Positions 8,214-17,668 are shown, counted from the first letter of the stretch. The stretch is 64,000 nt of DNA from M30B53 sp964600785 (GCA_964600785.1 CAZRKH010000048.1:11165-75164); one strand, 5' to 3'. Notes: generated from the sequence alone by a model not told the origin. A program made the numbers and translations.

Positions 8214-9722
8214 TCAGTAGGCCTTGGCGAGCACGCTCCGCCGGGAGGTCGGCCTCCCGGTGACCACACACTTGCCGGGCTCGTCATCCCCCTCGATTGG
8301 CACGCAGCGAACCGTGACCTTCAGGGGGTCGAGGGCCGCGGTCACGGCCGGGTCGTCGGCCACGTGGACCAACGCGAAGCCGCCATGCATACCCCGGCCA
8401 TTGGCGGGGGGCGTGAAGAACGCCTCCACCTCGGCGAGGCTCTCCAGTCGCCGGGTGTGGCTGTCGCGGAAGCTACCCGCCCTCGCGAGCAGACCTTCCT
8501 GGATCGCCTCGAGCTGGTCGGGCACCGCCTCGATGAAAGCATCCAACGCCATCGACTCGCGGTCCTTGACGCCACGATCGCGCCGGAAGAACGAGACGGC
8601 GTGTTCGGCGAGATCCCGCGGGCCGATCTCGACCCGCAACGGCACCCCCTGCTTGATGTGCTGCCACGATTTCTCACCGCCGCGGAGATCCCTGGCATCG
8701 ATTCCGGCTCGCACGGGCTCGCCCCGCCAGCGCTGCTCGGCGAGCCGGTCCCGCAGCCGTTGGCAGGCCTCCATCACCGGCCCGCGGTCGTCGTCGCCCC
8801 GCACGATCGGCAGGATCACCACATGCTGCGGGGCGATCCTGGGCGGCAGCAGCAGGCCGTCGTCATCGGCGTGGGTCATGATCACGGCGCCGATGAGTCG
8901 CGTCGAGACTCCCCACGACGTGGTCCAACAGTATTCCTCGCCGCCCGAAGGTGATGCGAAGCGGATTTCCTGGGCCTTGGCGAAGTTCTGGCCCAGGAAG
9001 TGGGAGGTGCCCGCCTGGAGGGCACGCCGATCCTGCATCATCGCCTCGATCGACCAGGTTTCGACCGCTCCGGGAAACCGCTCGGCCGATGGCTTGACGC
9101 CCGTGATCACCGGCAGGGCGAGGTCGTCGCGGGCAAATCGCTCGTAGATCTTCAGGATTCTGAGCGTTTCCTCGATCGCCTCCTCGCTGGTGGCATGGGC
9201 CGTATGGCCTTCCTGCCAGAGAAACTCCGCGGTCCGCAGAAAGACCCTCGGCCGCATCTCCCAGCGGACCACGTTGGCCCACTGGTTGATCAACACCGGC
9301 AGATCCCTCCACGACTGGATCCACTTGGCGTACATCGCCCCGATGATCGTCTCGCTGGTGGGCCGCACCACCAACGGCTCCTCCAGCTTCCCCGTGGGCA
9401 CCAGCCCCCCTTCGGGCCCCTGCTCGAGGCGGTGGTGGGTGACCACCGCGCACTCCTTGGCAAATCCCTCGACATGCTCCGCCTCCTTTTCGAGGAACGA
9501 GAGCGGGATGAACAGCGGGAAGTAGGCGTTGACGTGGCCGGTAGCCTTGAATTCCCTGTCGAGGATTCCCTGCATCCGCTCCCAGATCGCGTAGCCGTGG
9601 GGCTTGATCACCATGCAGCCGCGGACCGGCGAGGTCTCGGCGAGATCGGCGGCCCGCACGACCTGCTGATACCACTCCGGGTAGTCCTCTTCGCGGGTCG
9701 GGGAGATCGCGTGTCGGGCCAT
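8214..9722 (-). CDS. proS: Prolyl-tRNA synthetase, archaeal/eukaryotic type
   Basis: Class II synthetase that charges tRNA-Pro. The 502-residue length and motifs (YPEWYQQVVRAADLAE, GCMVIKPHGYAIWE, RPTSETIIGAMYAKW, then WQEGHTAHA) match the short type-3 ProS, which lacks the editing insertion of the E. coli enzyme. The C-terminus ends in a ...SVLAKAY tail typical of the type. The ATG gives the family N-terminus. It is the first gene of a minus-strand run leading into the DUF1573 and cytochrome genes. Confidence 0.94.
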   Translation of the reverse strand: MARHAISPTREEDYPEWYQQVVRAADLAETSPVRGCMVIKPHGYAIWERMQGILDREFKATGHVNAYFPLFIPLSFLEKEAEHVEGFAKECAVVTHHRLEQGPEGGLVPTGKLEEPLVVRPTSETIIGAMYAKWIQSWRDLPVLINQWANVVRWEMRPRVFLRTAEFLWQEGHTAHATSEEAIEETLRILKIYERFARDDLALPVITGVKPSAERFPGAVETWSIEAMMQDRRALQAGTSHFLGQNFAKAQEIRFASPSGGEEYCWTTSWGVSTRLIGAVIMTHADDDGLLLPPRIAPQHVVILPIVRGDDDRGPVMEACQRLRDRLAEQRWRGEPVRAGIDARDLRGGEKSWQHIKQGVPLRVEIGPRDLAEHAVSFFRRDRGVKDRESMALDAFIEAVPDQLEAIQEGLLARAGSFRDSHTRRLESLAEVEAFFTPPANGRGMHGGFALVHVADDPAVTAALDPLKVTVRCVPIEGDDEPGKCVVTGRPTSRRSVLAKAY

Positions 9723-9906
9723 CGAGTTTCTCCGCAGTTCGGCTGATCCCCGAGTGCCGTGACGATGCGACCGGGGGCTGCGAGTCTAGCTTTTCGCCGT
9801 CCAGGCCATCCATGGCCCCGCAGGCCGGTGCGGCGATGCGAGTTTGTGGTGGGCATCGGCAAACCTCTACACTGCGACCGTTCCTTTTTCGTTCCCACGG
9901 GCTCCC

Positions 9907-10971
9907 ATGTCACGTTCTTCCTCATCCACGCCGCCGGTGCCCGCCGCCCCGGTGCTGCTGCCCCCGGGTCGCTCCGGCCGCCGCAAGTTCATCACTGAAC
10001 TGCCGCCGCAAGGGACGATCGACCAGGTCTTCCTGGCGACCCACAAGCAGCTGCGTCCAAATCGCAACGGGCAGCTCTATCTCCAGGTCGAACTCGCCGA
10101 CCGCAGCGGTCTGATCACGGCCCGAATGTGGAACGCCGGCGAGGCGGAGTATGGGGCCTTCGAGGACGGCGACTATGTCCGTGTCGAGGGCAGCACCCAG
10201 CTCTACCAGGGCAACCTGCAGGTGATCGCCACCTCGATCCAGCGGGTCGATCCTCGCGGGATCGAGGAATCGGACTACAGGGTGCTCTCCGGTGGTGACA
10301 TCGACCGGCTCGTGGAGGAGATGCGATCGACCTTCGCGGGGCTCTCGCGGGAGGAGCTGCGGCTGCTCGCCGATGCGGTCTTCGACGACGAGCGGCTGAT
10401 GGAGTCTTTTCGACGCAGTCCGGCCGGCGTCAAACATCACCATGCCTACGCCGGCGGGCTGATCGACCACGTGGCGAGCCTGCTGCGGCTGGCGGACCGG
10501 GTGGCGACGCTCTATCCCGACGTCGACCGGGACTTGCTGCTGGTGGGCGTGCTCTTCCACGACATTGGCAAGACGGTCGAGCTGGAGAGCGAAAAGGGTT
10601 TTTCCTACACCGATTCCGGCCAGCTGCTCGGGCACGTGCTCCTGGGTCTGGAGATCCTCGACGACCGCATCGCCGAGGTCGAGACCAGGCTGGGAAGGCC
10701 CCTCGACGCCGAACTGGCGGTGCGGATCAAGCACATGGTCGCCAGTCACCATGGCCATTACGAATTTGGCAGCCCGAAGCTGCCGATGACGCTCGAGGCG
10801 ATCGCCCTGCACCACCTCGATCACTTCGACGCCCAGATGGCATCGACGCTGCAGCTGCTGCAAAACGAGGCCTCGATGGACAGTGGCTGGACCCAGTACC
10901 ACGCCAACCACGGCCGCAAGTTTTTCCGCGGTCGGGAGCGGTCGCAGGGCGAGGGGAGCGACGGCCGCTAG
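9907..10971 (+). CDS. YhaM-like 3'-5' exoribonuclease (OB fold plus HD domain)
   Basis: A 354-residue protein with an N-terminal OB fold (NGQLYLQVELADRSGLITAR, about residues 55-125) and a C-terminal HD phosphohydrolase domain. Metal-ligand motifs are KHHHAYAGGLIDHV, then FHDIGK and SHHGHYE. This arrangement matches YhaM, a Mn-dependent 3'-5' exoribonuclease. The start at 9907 is not certain; in-frame upstream codons exist, but they add sequence without homology. The gene ends two bases before rnr, so the two RNA-decay enzymes are probably co-translated. Confidence 0.82.
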   Translation: MSRSSSSTPPVPAAPVLLPPGRSGRRKFITELPPQGTIDQVFLATHKQLRPNRNGQLYLQVELADRSGLITARMWNAGEAEYGAFEDGDYVRVEGSTQLYQGNLQVIATSIQRVDPRGIEESDYRVLSGGDIDRLVEEMRSTFAGLSREELRLLADAVFDDERLMESFRRSPAGVKHHHAYAGGLIDHVASLLRLADRVATLYPDVDRDLLLVGVLFHDIGKTVELESEKGFSYTDSGQLLGHVLLGLEILDDRIAEVETRLGRPLDAELAVRIKHMVASHHGHYEFGSPKLPMTLEAIALHHLDHFDAQMASTLQLLQNEASMDSGWTQYHANHGRKFFRGRERSQGEGSDGR

Positions 10972-10973
10972 TC

Positions 10974-12971
10974 ATGCCACGCACGCGGCCCCGTGGGGCC
11001 CCTGAGCTCGTCACGGGCGTCTACCAGCGGAAAAGCCGCGGGCACGGTTTCGTGCGACCCTCCTCGGCCCCCGCCCACTCCCGCGATTCGGATATTTACG
11101 TGCCCGCCACCGCCTCGCGGGACGCCGCCGACGGCGATACGGTGCGGGTGCGTGTTTTGACCGGCGACCACCGTCGCCCGGGGCCGGCCGGCGAGATCGT
11201 GGAGGTCGTCGCCCGGCGGACGACCCGTTTCGTGGGGACCTACTTCGAGGCGGCCGGCGGAGGATGGGTCACGATCGACGGCACCACCTTCGCCCGCCCG
11301 GTGGCTGTGGGCGACCCGGGTGCCAAGGGGGTGCGGCCGCGGGAAAAGGTTGTCCTGGAGATGGTGCGGTTCCCCACCGCGATCCGCGACGGCGAGGGGG
11401 TCGTGATCGAGGTGCTCGGCGATGCGGGCGAGCCCGGCGTCGACACCCGCTCGGTGATCCACGAGTTCGGCCTGCCCGGGTCCTTTCCAGAGGCGGCAAT
11501 GGAGGAGGCCCGCCGGCAGGCGGCCCGCTTCGGCGAGCAGGTCGGCCGCGAAAGGGTCGACCGTACCGGTCTGGTGGTGATCACGATCGACCCCACCGAC
11601 GCCCGCGACTTCGACGACGCGATCTCGCTGGAGCGGATCGAACGAGACCACTGGCTGCTCGGCGTGCATATCGCCGACGTGGCGGCCTTCGTCGAGGAGG
11701 GTTCCCCGCTCGATCAGGAGGCGCGGGCCCGGGGCACGAGCGTCTATCTGCCCGACCGGGTGATTCCGATGCTGCCGGAGATCATCTCCAACAACCTCGC
11801 CAGCCTGCAGCCCCAGAAGCTCCGCTATGCCCGCAGCTGCTGGATCGAGTTCACGCCTGACGGCGGCATGGTCGCCGCGGAGGTGGAGCGGACGGCGATC
11901 CGCAGCCGCCGTCGATTCACCTACGACGAGGTTGACTGCTTCCTCGAGGATGCGGAAACGACCGCCGTGTCGATGTCCCGCGAGGTGCGGGAGCTGCTCG
12001 GACGAATGCGAGACCTGGCCCGTCTGCTGCGGGATCGTCGCCGCCGTCGGGGCTCCCTGGAACTGGTGATGCCCGAGGTGAAGATCGATCTCGACCGCGA
12101 CGGGCGGGTGACCGGGGCCCATGTCGAGCCCGACACCGAGAGCCACCAGATCATCGAGGAGTTCATGCTCTCGGCCAACGAGGCGGTGGCCGGTCTGCTC
12201 GCCGCCGCGGGCATCCCGTTTCTCCGCCGGATTCATCCCCAGCCCGACCTGCGGAAGCTGCGGCAGCTCACGGAGTTCGTCTCCGAACTCGGCTTCGAGA
12301 CCGATTCGCTCGAAAGCCGCTTTGAACTGCAACGGCTGCTCGCGATGAGCCGTGGCAGGCCGGAGGCCCATGCGGTGCACTACGCGGTGCTCCGCAGCCT
12401 CGCCCGGGCGGTCTACGCACCCGCCGAGGAGGGCCACTACGCCCTTGCCAGCGACTGCTACTGCCACTTCACCTCGCCGATCCGTCGCTACCCCGATCTC
12501 ACGATTCACCGGCAGCTCGACGCCCTCGGGCGGCGTCGCCGGCCGCCCGCCGACGGCCTCGCCGAACTCGGCGAGGCCTGTTCCCAGCTCGAACGGCGGG
12601 CGGAGGCGGCGGAACGCGAGCTGGTGAAGCTCAAGCTGCTGTTGTTCATGAGCGAGCGGATCGGCGAATCGATCGACGCGGTGATCACCGGTGTGGAAGC
12701 CTTCGGGCTGTTCGTGCAGGGCATCGAGCTGCCTGCCGAGGGACTGCTGCCCCGGGAGAGCCTGCCGGACGACGCCTACCGCTACGACCGCCGTCGACAC
12801 ACGCTCGCCGGCCACCGTGCCGGCAACAGCTTCCGGCTCGGTGACCGGCTGCGGGTGGAGGTGGCGAGCGTCGACCTCGAACGCCGGACGATGGAGTTTC
12901 GCCTCGAGGGACGCCACCGCCGTCCGCGGCGGGCCAAGCGGCCGCCCGGCGGTGGCCGCCGTCGCCGCTGA
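10974..12971 (+). CDS. rnr: Ribonuclease R
   Basis: Processive 3'-5' exoribonuclease of the RNase II/RNB family that degrades structured RNA. The 665-residue protein has a cold-shock-type domain near the N-terminus (GVYQRKSRGHGFVRP) and the RNB catalytic block with DPTDARDFDDAISL (about 205-218). A VYLPDRVIPMLPE motif follows, then CHFTSPIRRYPDL, and a C-terminal S1 domain (about 560-645) with a basic tail. It is shorter than E. coli RNase R because the N-terminal helix-turn-helix region is missing. It starts two bases after the YhaM-like gene. Confidence 0.93.
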   Translation: MPRTRPRGAPELVTGVYQRKSRGHGFVRPSSAPAHSRDSDIYVPATASRDAADGDTVRVRVLTGDHRRPGPAGEIVEVVARRTTRFVGTYFEAAGGGWVTIDGTTFARPVAVGDPGAKGVRPREKVVLEMVRFPTAIRDGEGVVIEVLGDAGEPGVDTRSVIHEFGLPGSFPEAAMEEARRQAARFGEQVGRERVDRTGLVVITIDPTDARDFDDAISLERIERDHWLLGVHIADVAAFVEEGSPLDQEARARGTSVYLPDRVIPMLPEIISNNLASLQPQKLRYARSCWIEFTPDGGMVAAEVERTAIRSRRRFTYDEVDCFLEDAETTAVSMSREVRELLGRMRDLARLLRDRRRRRGSLELVMPEVKIDLDRDGRVTGAHVEPDTESHQIIEEFMLSANEAVAGLLAAAGIPFLRRIHPQPDLRKLRQLTEFVSELGFETDSLESRFELQRLLAMSRGRPEAHAVHYAVLRSLARAVYAPAEEGHYALASDCYCHFTSPIRRYPDLTIHRQLDALGRRRRPPADGLAELGEACSQLERRAEAAERELVKLKLLLFMSERIGESIDAVITGVEAFGLFVQGIELPAEGLLPRESLPDDAYRYDRRRHTLAGHRAGNSFRLGDRLRVEVASVDLERRTMEFRLEGRHRRPRRAKRPPGGGRRRR

Positions 12972-13005
12972 GCGGGTCGCCGCTGGTCGGGAGGCGGTCG
13001 ATTCC

Positions 13006-13011
13006 TATACT
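13006..13011 (+). promoter_or_regulatory. Candidate -10 box for gcvT
   Basis: TATACT lies 61 bp upstream of the gcvT ATG in an otherwise GC-rich gap, a five-of-six match to the sigma-70 -10 consensus. The matching -35 position (CTGGTC, 17-bp spacing) is poor. Position and AT content are the only support. Confidence 0.4.
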
Positions 13012-13071
13012 CACCCTTTTTCCGGCGGCCACCGCTGCCGGGCTACGGCCGAGCCGGCCGGGGAGACGTGC

Positions 13072-14202
13072 ATGTCCGCCGATGAATCCCGCCTGCGTGA
13101 AACGCCGCTTGCCGCCTGGCACCGCGACCATGGCGGACGCATGGTGCCCTTCGGCGGATGGTCGATGCCCGTGCAATATGGCTCGATCGTGGAGGAACAT
13201 CGGGCCACCCGCAGCCACTGCGGTCTGTTCGACGTCTCCCACATGGGGCGGCTGACAGTCGCCGGTGCGGGGGCCCGCGACTGGCTCGAGTCGACCCTCA
13301 CGCGCAGCGTGGCGGGGCTGTCCGCGGGCCGGGCTCGCTACACCCTTGTGACCGACGAGGGAGGGCCGCGAGGCCTGCGGGTTCTCGACGACGCCCTGGT
13401 CGCCTGCGAGGGAGACACGCTTTTCCAGCTGGTGGTCAATGCCGCCAACCGCGAGCGGGTCGTCGAATCGCTCGCCGCCCGACTGCCCGCGAATGCCTCG
13501 CTCGAAGACCGCACGGGCCAGACGGCGATGATCGCCGTGCAGGGTCCGCAGGCGGTCGGGATCGTGGCGGGCCTCTGCGAGCCTCGACAGCGGGAGGCGA
13601 TCACGGCGATGCCGGTCTATCGAACCGGCCGGGCCGAACTGGCGGGAGTCGACGCGGCGGGGAGCCGCACCGGCTACACCGGCGAGGACGGCTTCGAACT
13701 CGTAGTCGATGCCGACTGTGCGACGCGGGTCTGGGAGGCGTTGGTGTCGGCCGGCGGCCGTCCCTGCGGCCTCGGGGCCCGCGACACCCTGCGACTCGAG
13801 GCCGGCATGCCGCTCTACGGCCACGAACTCGTCGAGTCGAGCGATCCCTTCGCCGTCGGTCTGGGGTTCGCGGTGAACCTCGAGGGCCGCGAGTTTCCCG
13901 GCCGCAAGACGCTTGCGGAATTGTCCGCGACCGGGCCGACACGGCGGCGGGTCGGCCTGATACTCGCCTCGCGGCGGCCGGCCCGCGAGGGCTACCCGGT
14001 GGTCGCCTCGGCCGCTGCCCAGGCCGGGGAGATCGGGGTCGTCACCAGCGGCAGCTTCGCCCCCAGCCTCGAGGCCTCGGTGGCGATGGCGATGCTCGAC
14101 GTGTCGCGGGCCGATGCCGGCGGCGAAGTGGCCGTCGAGATCCGTGGCAGCCGTGAGCCGGCCCGGATCGTCCCTCTCCCCTTCTACCGCAGGAAAACCT
14201 GA
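13072..14202 (+). CDS. gcvT: Aminomethyltransferase (glycine cleavage T protein)
   Basis: Transfers the aminomethyl group from lipoyl-GcvH to tetrahydrofolate, releasing ammonia and 5,10-methylene-THF. The 376-residue protein shows the family signature HGGRMVPFGGWSMPVQYGSI near the N-terminus, FDVSHMGR, the RTGYTGEDGFEL motif (about 197) and a C-terminal barrel. The ATG at 13072 fits the family start; the frame is open far upstream inside rnr but without homology. It is followed by gcvH at 14302. GcvP is not in this window. Confidence 0.95.
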   Translation: MSADESRLRETPLAAWHRDHGGRMVPFGGWSMPVQYGSIVEEHRATRSHCGLFDVSHMGRLTVAGAGARDWLESTLTRSVAGLSAGRARYTLVTDEGGPRGLRVLDDALVACEGDTLFQLVVNAANRERVVESLAARLPANASLEDRTGQTAMIAVQGPQAVGIVAGLCEPRQREAITAMPVYRTGRAELAGVDAAGSRTGYTGEDGFELVVDADCATRVWEALVSAGGRPCGLGARDTLRLEAGMPLYGHELVESSDPFAVGLGFAVNLEGREFPGRKTLAELSATGPTRRRVGLILASRRPAREGYPVVASAAAQAGEIGVVTSGSFAPSLEASVAMAMLDVSRADAGGEVAVEIRGSREPARIVPLPFYRRKT

Positions 14203-14301
14203 ACGGCTCCGGCGTGATTGCGGTATTCTCCCGGCGACGGTCGGGCTCGACCGCCTGCCATGCTGCCACGCTGCCACACGAAGTCGCGGGAGGATTCGCC
14301 G

Positions 14302-14688
14302 ATGAAGTTTGCCAAGTCTCATGAGTGGGTTCGCGTCGAGGGAGACCCGGCCCCCGGAGCGATCGCCACGATCGGCATTTCCGCCTATGCCGTCGAGGCC
14401 CTGACCGATCTGGTGTTCATGCAGCTGCCCCGCGTCGGCGACACCCTCACCGCCGGCGAGTCCTTCGGTGAGATCGAGAGCGTGAAGGCCGTCAGCGATC
14501 TCTACGCGCCGTGCTCCGGCGAGGTGGTGGAGGTTCACGAGGGCCTGCCCAACGATCTCGACATCCTCGGCCGGGATCCGTACGGCGAGGGCTGGATCGT
14601 GAAGCTGAAACTCGCCGATCCCTCCGAGCTCGACCAGCTGATGGACCAGACCGCCTACGACGCGGTCGTTCGGGAGCAGTCGCAGTAG
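14302..14688 (+). CDS. gcvH: Glycine cleavage system H protein
   Basis: Lipoyl carrier that shuttles the aminomethyl intermediate between GcvP and GcvT. The 128-residue length is typical. The lipoylated lysine sits in GEIESVKAVSDLYAP (Lys about 63). A GGGAGGA ribosome site lies eight bases before the ATG. The stop codon shares one base with the GTG start of the following lipoate/octanoate transferase, so the modifying enzyme is likely coupled to its substrate protein. Confidence 0.96.
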   Translation: MKFAKSHEWVRVEGDPAPGAIATIGISAYAVEALTDLVFMQLPRVGDTLTAGESFGEIESVKAVSDLYAPCSGEVVEVHEGLPNDLDILGRDPYGEGWIVKLKLADPSELDQLMDQTAYDAVVREQSQ

Positions 14689-15431
14689 TGCTCGTGGTCT
14701 GGCGGGATCCGCCGGCATCCGGCCCGGTCAACATGGCCGCCGACGAACTGCTCGCCTCCCGTGGCGAGACCGGGGGAATCGCGATTCGGCTCTACCGCTG
14801 GGAGGCTCCGACCTTCTCGCTCGGCGGCTTCCAGCGGGCCGATTCCGCCGCCTGGCTGGCCGACCACGGGATTCCGCTTGTGCGGCGACCCAGCGGAGGT
14901 GGCGGCATCCTCCACGGGGGTGATCTGACCTACGCTGCGGCCGTCTCGCGGGAGCATCCGCTGGGCCGTTCACCGCAGCGGTTCTACGACATGCTGCACG
15001 CCGCGATGGTCAAGGTGCTTTCTCCGCTTGGTCTTGCGGCGGGCCTGCATGGCGGGCCGGCGGAGGGTGAGCGGCCCGAAGGTCCGCTGTTCTGCTTCGA
15101 TCGCCGCTCGGTGGGGGACGTGGTCGCCGGTCGCCACAAGCTTCTCGGCAGCGCCCAGCGGAGGCTGGCCGCCGCGGTGGTGCAGCATGGCAGCCTGCTG
15201 CTGCGCCGTGTCGACGTCTCGGCCGAGGTGGCCCGCCATCCTGGGCTCGAGGAACTTCTCGGCCGGGGCATCCACGCTGACACCCTCGGCCTGCAGTGGG
15301 TCCGGCAGGTGGCCGACGATCTCGGGCTGCCGCTGGAGGTCCGCGGCGAGTTGCTCGACCGGCAGGCTCGCGAGGCGATCGTCGGGCGGATCGCCCATTT
15401 CGCCTCGGATCGCTGGCTCCGCAGGCGGTAG
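14688..15431 (+). CDS. Lipoate-protein ligase / octanoyltransferase family protein
   Basis: Biotin/lipoate A/B ligase fold, 247 residues. Visible motifs are NMAADELLA, the RRPSGGGGILHGGDLTY nucleotide/acyl-binding loop (RRxSGGG type) and GRHKLLGSAQRR, which holds the conserved lysine. A FCF cysteine lies just before it, as in LipM-like octanoyltransferases. Whether it uses free lipoate (LplA) or octanoyl-ACP (LipM) cannot be decided from the sequence. The GTG at 14688 overlaps the gcvH stop by one base. GcvH is the obvious target. Confidence 0.8.
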   Translation: MLVVWRDPPASGPVNMAADELLASRGETGGIAIRLYRWEAPTFSLGGFQRADSAAWLADHGIPLVRRPSGGGGILHGGDLTYAAAVSREHPLGRSPQRFYDMLHAAMVKVLSPLGLAAGLHGGPAEGERPEGPLFCFDRRSVGDVVAGRHKLLGSAQRRLAAAVVQHGSLLLRRVDVSAEVARHPGLEELLGRGIHADTLGLQWVRQVADDLGLPLEVRGELLDRQAREAIVGRIAHFASDRWLRRR

Positions 15432-15537
15432 CGGGCGGCCTCGGAGTGCGGGCCGCTTTTGATACACTCCAAGATGCGGGTGAGGCGACGGCGGTCCACT
15501 GCCGAACCGCCGCGGATTTCCAGGGAGTTTCGGGGCC

Positions 15538-16155
15538 ATGCAGCCCAAGTTCATCGTCAATTCCGGCAGAAGTGCCGGCCGCGGAATCGCGATCAAGCGG
15601 CAGAAACTGCTCATCGGCCGGGCCGAGGAGTGCGACGTACGGCCGCTGAGCGAAGAGGTCAGCCGTCGCCACTGCGAGATTGTCCACGGGAGCGGCGAGG
15701 TCACCGTGGAGGACCTCGGCAGCCGCAACGGCACCTTTGTCAATGGCCGCAAGATCGAGGTCAAGACGACGCTTGCCGACGGCGACATCCTGCGGATCGG
15801 CTCACTGGAATTGAAGTTCGCCGCGGGAACTCCCCAGCATGAAACCGGGTCCGAGCAGGATGTCTCACGGTGGCTGATGGCGGACGACAGCGAGCCTGCC
15901 GGACTCGACACGACGCATGCCATTCGTAGCGAAGAAGATGCCGCACCGCAGGAGAATCCTGCCGAGCCTCAATCGGCAGACTCGCACGAGCCTCCACCGG
16001 AGGACATCAGCTCGACTCGCAGCACGATCCATGTCGAGGAGATTCGACAATCAAAGGAAAAGCCCGGCAGTCTGCCAGGGAACACGAAGAAGCAGGCGGA
16101 ATCGTCGCGGGATGCCGCCGCGGAGGCCCTCAAGAAGTTTTTCGGGAATCGTTGA
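15538..16155 (+). CDS. FHA domain protein
   Basis: A 205-residue cytoplasmic protein with an N-terminal forkhead-associated domain (about 1-95): the IGRAEECDV, VSRRHCEI and LGSRNGTFVNG motifs form the phosphothreonine-binding loops. The C-terminal half is acidic, then Lys/Gln-rich and disordered. FHA proteins read Ser/Thr-kinase signals, which are plentiful in planctomycetes. No kinase is adjacent. A candidate -10 (TACACT, 15463-15468) lies in the upstream gap. The start fits directly with the first beta strand. Confidence 0.85.
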   Translation: MQPKFIVNSGRSAGRGIAIKRQKLLIGRAEECDVRPLSEEVSRRHCEIVHGSGEVTVEDLGSRNGTFVNGRKIEVKTTLADGDILRIGSLELKFAAGTPQHETGSEQDVSRWLMADDSEPAGLDTTHAIRSEEDAAPQENPAEPQSADSHEPPPEDISSTRSTIHVEEIRQSKEKPGSLPGNTKKQAESSRDAAAEALKKFFGNR

Positions 16156-16373
16156 TTCCCTTTGACGGGCCTGTCGCTGCCGCAGCAGGCCAACGCCCGT
16201 TGCGGACTGGATCGGTTGCAGCGGCTGGTGGGCCTGCCCGGCCGCCGCAGGGCTTCGCCGATCCGCTTCATCCGGAAAAACCGTCAGCTTTCCCGGGCCG
16301 GCAAACTCTGCCCAGGTTTCCTGACGATACGTCCCGTGCCAGGCCGGCGAACTTCCAGGAAAACGAGGATCCC

Positions 16374-16670
16374 ATGTCGATCAACACCGTCACGACGCAG
16401 AACAAGGCGGCCCGCGAAGCGAGCCTCGCGGATCGCACCACCCGTGGAGATCGCGGACCCGCCGGGGTCGCCCCACCCCGCCGCGCGACGGCTCGGCGAC
16501 GCCGGCAGATCGACCCCACGACATGCGAGCGGGACTATTCCGCCGACGAGATCGAGTTCATGCGTGCTCTCGAAGACTACAAGCGTCGCAACGGCAGGAT
16601 GTTCCCCACCTGCAGCGAAGTGCTCGAGGTCGTGCGATCCCTCGGCTATACCCGCGGCGGAAGCATCTGA
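16374..16670 (+). CDS. Small conserved basic protein, function unknown
   Basis: 98 residues. The first 45 are Thr/Arg-rich and low in complexity. The second half is a compact helical block: TTCERDYSADEIEFMRALED, then a KRRNGRMFPTCSEVLEVVRSLGY segment. The block resembles a small winged-helix or regulator-type domain and looks like a family I associate with planctomycetes, but no function is known to me. The ATG at 16374 is preceded by AACGAGGAT. It stands alone between the FHA and TPR genes. Confidence 0.65.
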   Translation: MSINTVTTQNKAAREASLADRTTRGDRGPAGVAPPRRATARRRRQIDPTTCERDYSADEIEFMRALEDYKRRNGRMFPTCSEVLEVVRSLGYTRGGSI

Positions 16671-16861
16671 TCCCAGCTGCCCGCCAGCCCCACGCGGCTT
16701 CCCCAGTTTCCCGCCGCGTCCGCGGTTTTCGCGGTTTCTCCTGCCTGCAGGCCGGCCCATCCTGCGGTGGCGGAATCCGGGCGTGCTTTGCTACCGTCCG
16801 CCCGCGAATCTCCCGGCTCGCCCCCACCGGGGGTTCGCGAGGTCGACGGAACGAAACAACG

Positions 16862-17584
16862 ATGAGACCGACCGGACCGATGCAGCGGCAGGACTCGATG
16901 GCATGGCTCGCCGGGCTGTTTGCGGCTGCGGTGGTGGTCCTTGTTGCCGGCTGCGGCCGTTTCCACGGCAACGACAATGCCCAAGGTGTGCAGCTCTACC
17001 AGCAGGGCAACTATCAGGGCGCGGCGAACCATTTCCAGCGTGCCCTGGCCGAGCAGCCGGGCAGCCCCGACGCTTTCTACAACCTCGGGGCGACCTACCA
17101 CCAGCAGTCGAAGCTCTTCGGACGACCCTCCGACATGCAGCTTGCAGAGCAGTACTATCATCTCTGTCTCGCCAGGGCACCGGACCATGCCGCCTGCCAC
17201 CGGGCTCTGGCCGTGCTTTTGGTCGAGGAGGGCCGCGGTGAGGAGGCCGTCGCCAGCCTCGAGGCCTGGGCGGCCAGCCGGCCGGGCGACGCCGGGCCCC
17301 GGGTCGAACTCGCCCGGCTCTGCTATGAGCACGGCAGCACGCTCGACGCCGAGAACCATCTGATCGACGCGGTCGGCGTCGACCCCAACAACACCCGCGC
17401 CTTGGTCGCGCTCGGCCAAATTCGAGAGGCCAACGGCCAGGCATCGCAGGCCCTGGCAAACTACTCGCGGGCGCTCGCGATCGACGGCAATCAGCCGGTG
17501 GTTGCCGCCAAGGTCGCGGCCCTCTCCGCGCCGGTCGGGCAGGCCCGCATGGCGGCAGTCCCGCAGCAATCGGCCGCGCGGTAG
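16862..17584 (+). CDS. TPR lipoprotein
   Basis: A 240-residue protein with a membrane-anchoring N-terminus and a lipobox (VLVAGC, about residues 27-32), followed by tetratricopeptide repeats (for example LYQQGNYQGAANHFQRALAE, and QASQALANYSRALAIDGNQ near the end). It is likely an envelope scaffold protein. The ATG at 16862 puts the hydrophobic segment at the right distance from the start. No specific partner is evident. Confidence 0.75.
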   Translation: MRPTGPMQRQDSMAWLAGLFAAAVVVLVAGCGRFHGNDNAQGVQLYQQGNYQGAANHFQRALAEQPGSPDAFYNLGATYHQQSKLFGRPSDMQLAEQYYHLCLARAPDHAACHRALAVLLVEEGRGEEAVASLEAWAASRPGDAGPRVELARLCYEHGSTLDAENHLIDAVGVDPNNTRALVALGQIREANGQASQALANYSRALAIDGNQPVVAAKVAALSAPVGQARMAAVPQQSAAR

Positions 17585-17638
17585 CCTCGGTGGTGCGTCG
17601 CCGTGGCGGCCTGGCAGGCGATCCACAGCCCGGGGGCG

Positions 17639-17668
17639 TTGACCGGACTGGTCGAGCAGCCCTATTCT
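17639..17668 (+). promoter_or_regulatory. Candidate sigma-70 promoter for serC-serA
   Basis: TTGACC (17639-17644) and TATTCT (17663-17668) are separated by 18 bp and lie about 50 bp upstream of the serC start. These are five-of-six and four-of-six matches to the -35 and -10 consensus. This is one of the best promoter-like pairs in the window. Confidence 0.5.
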
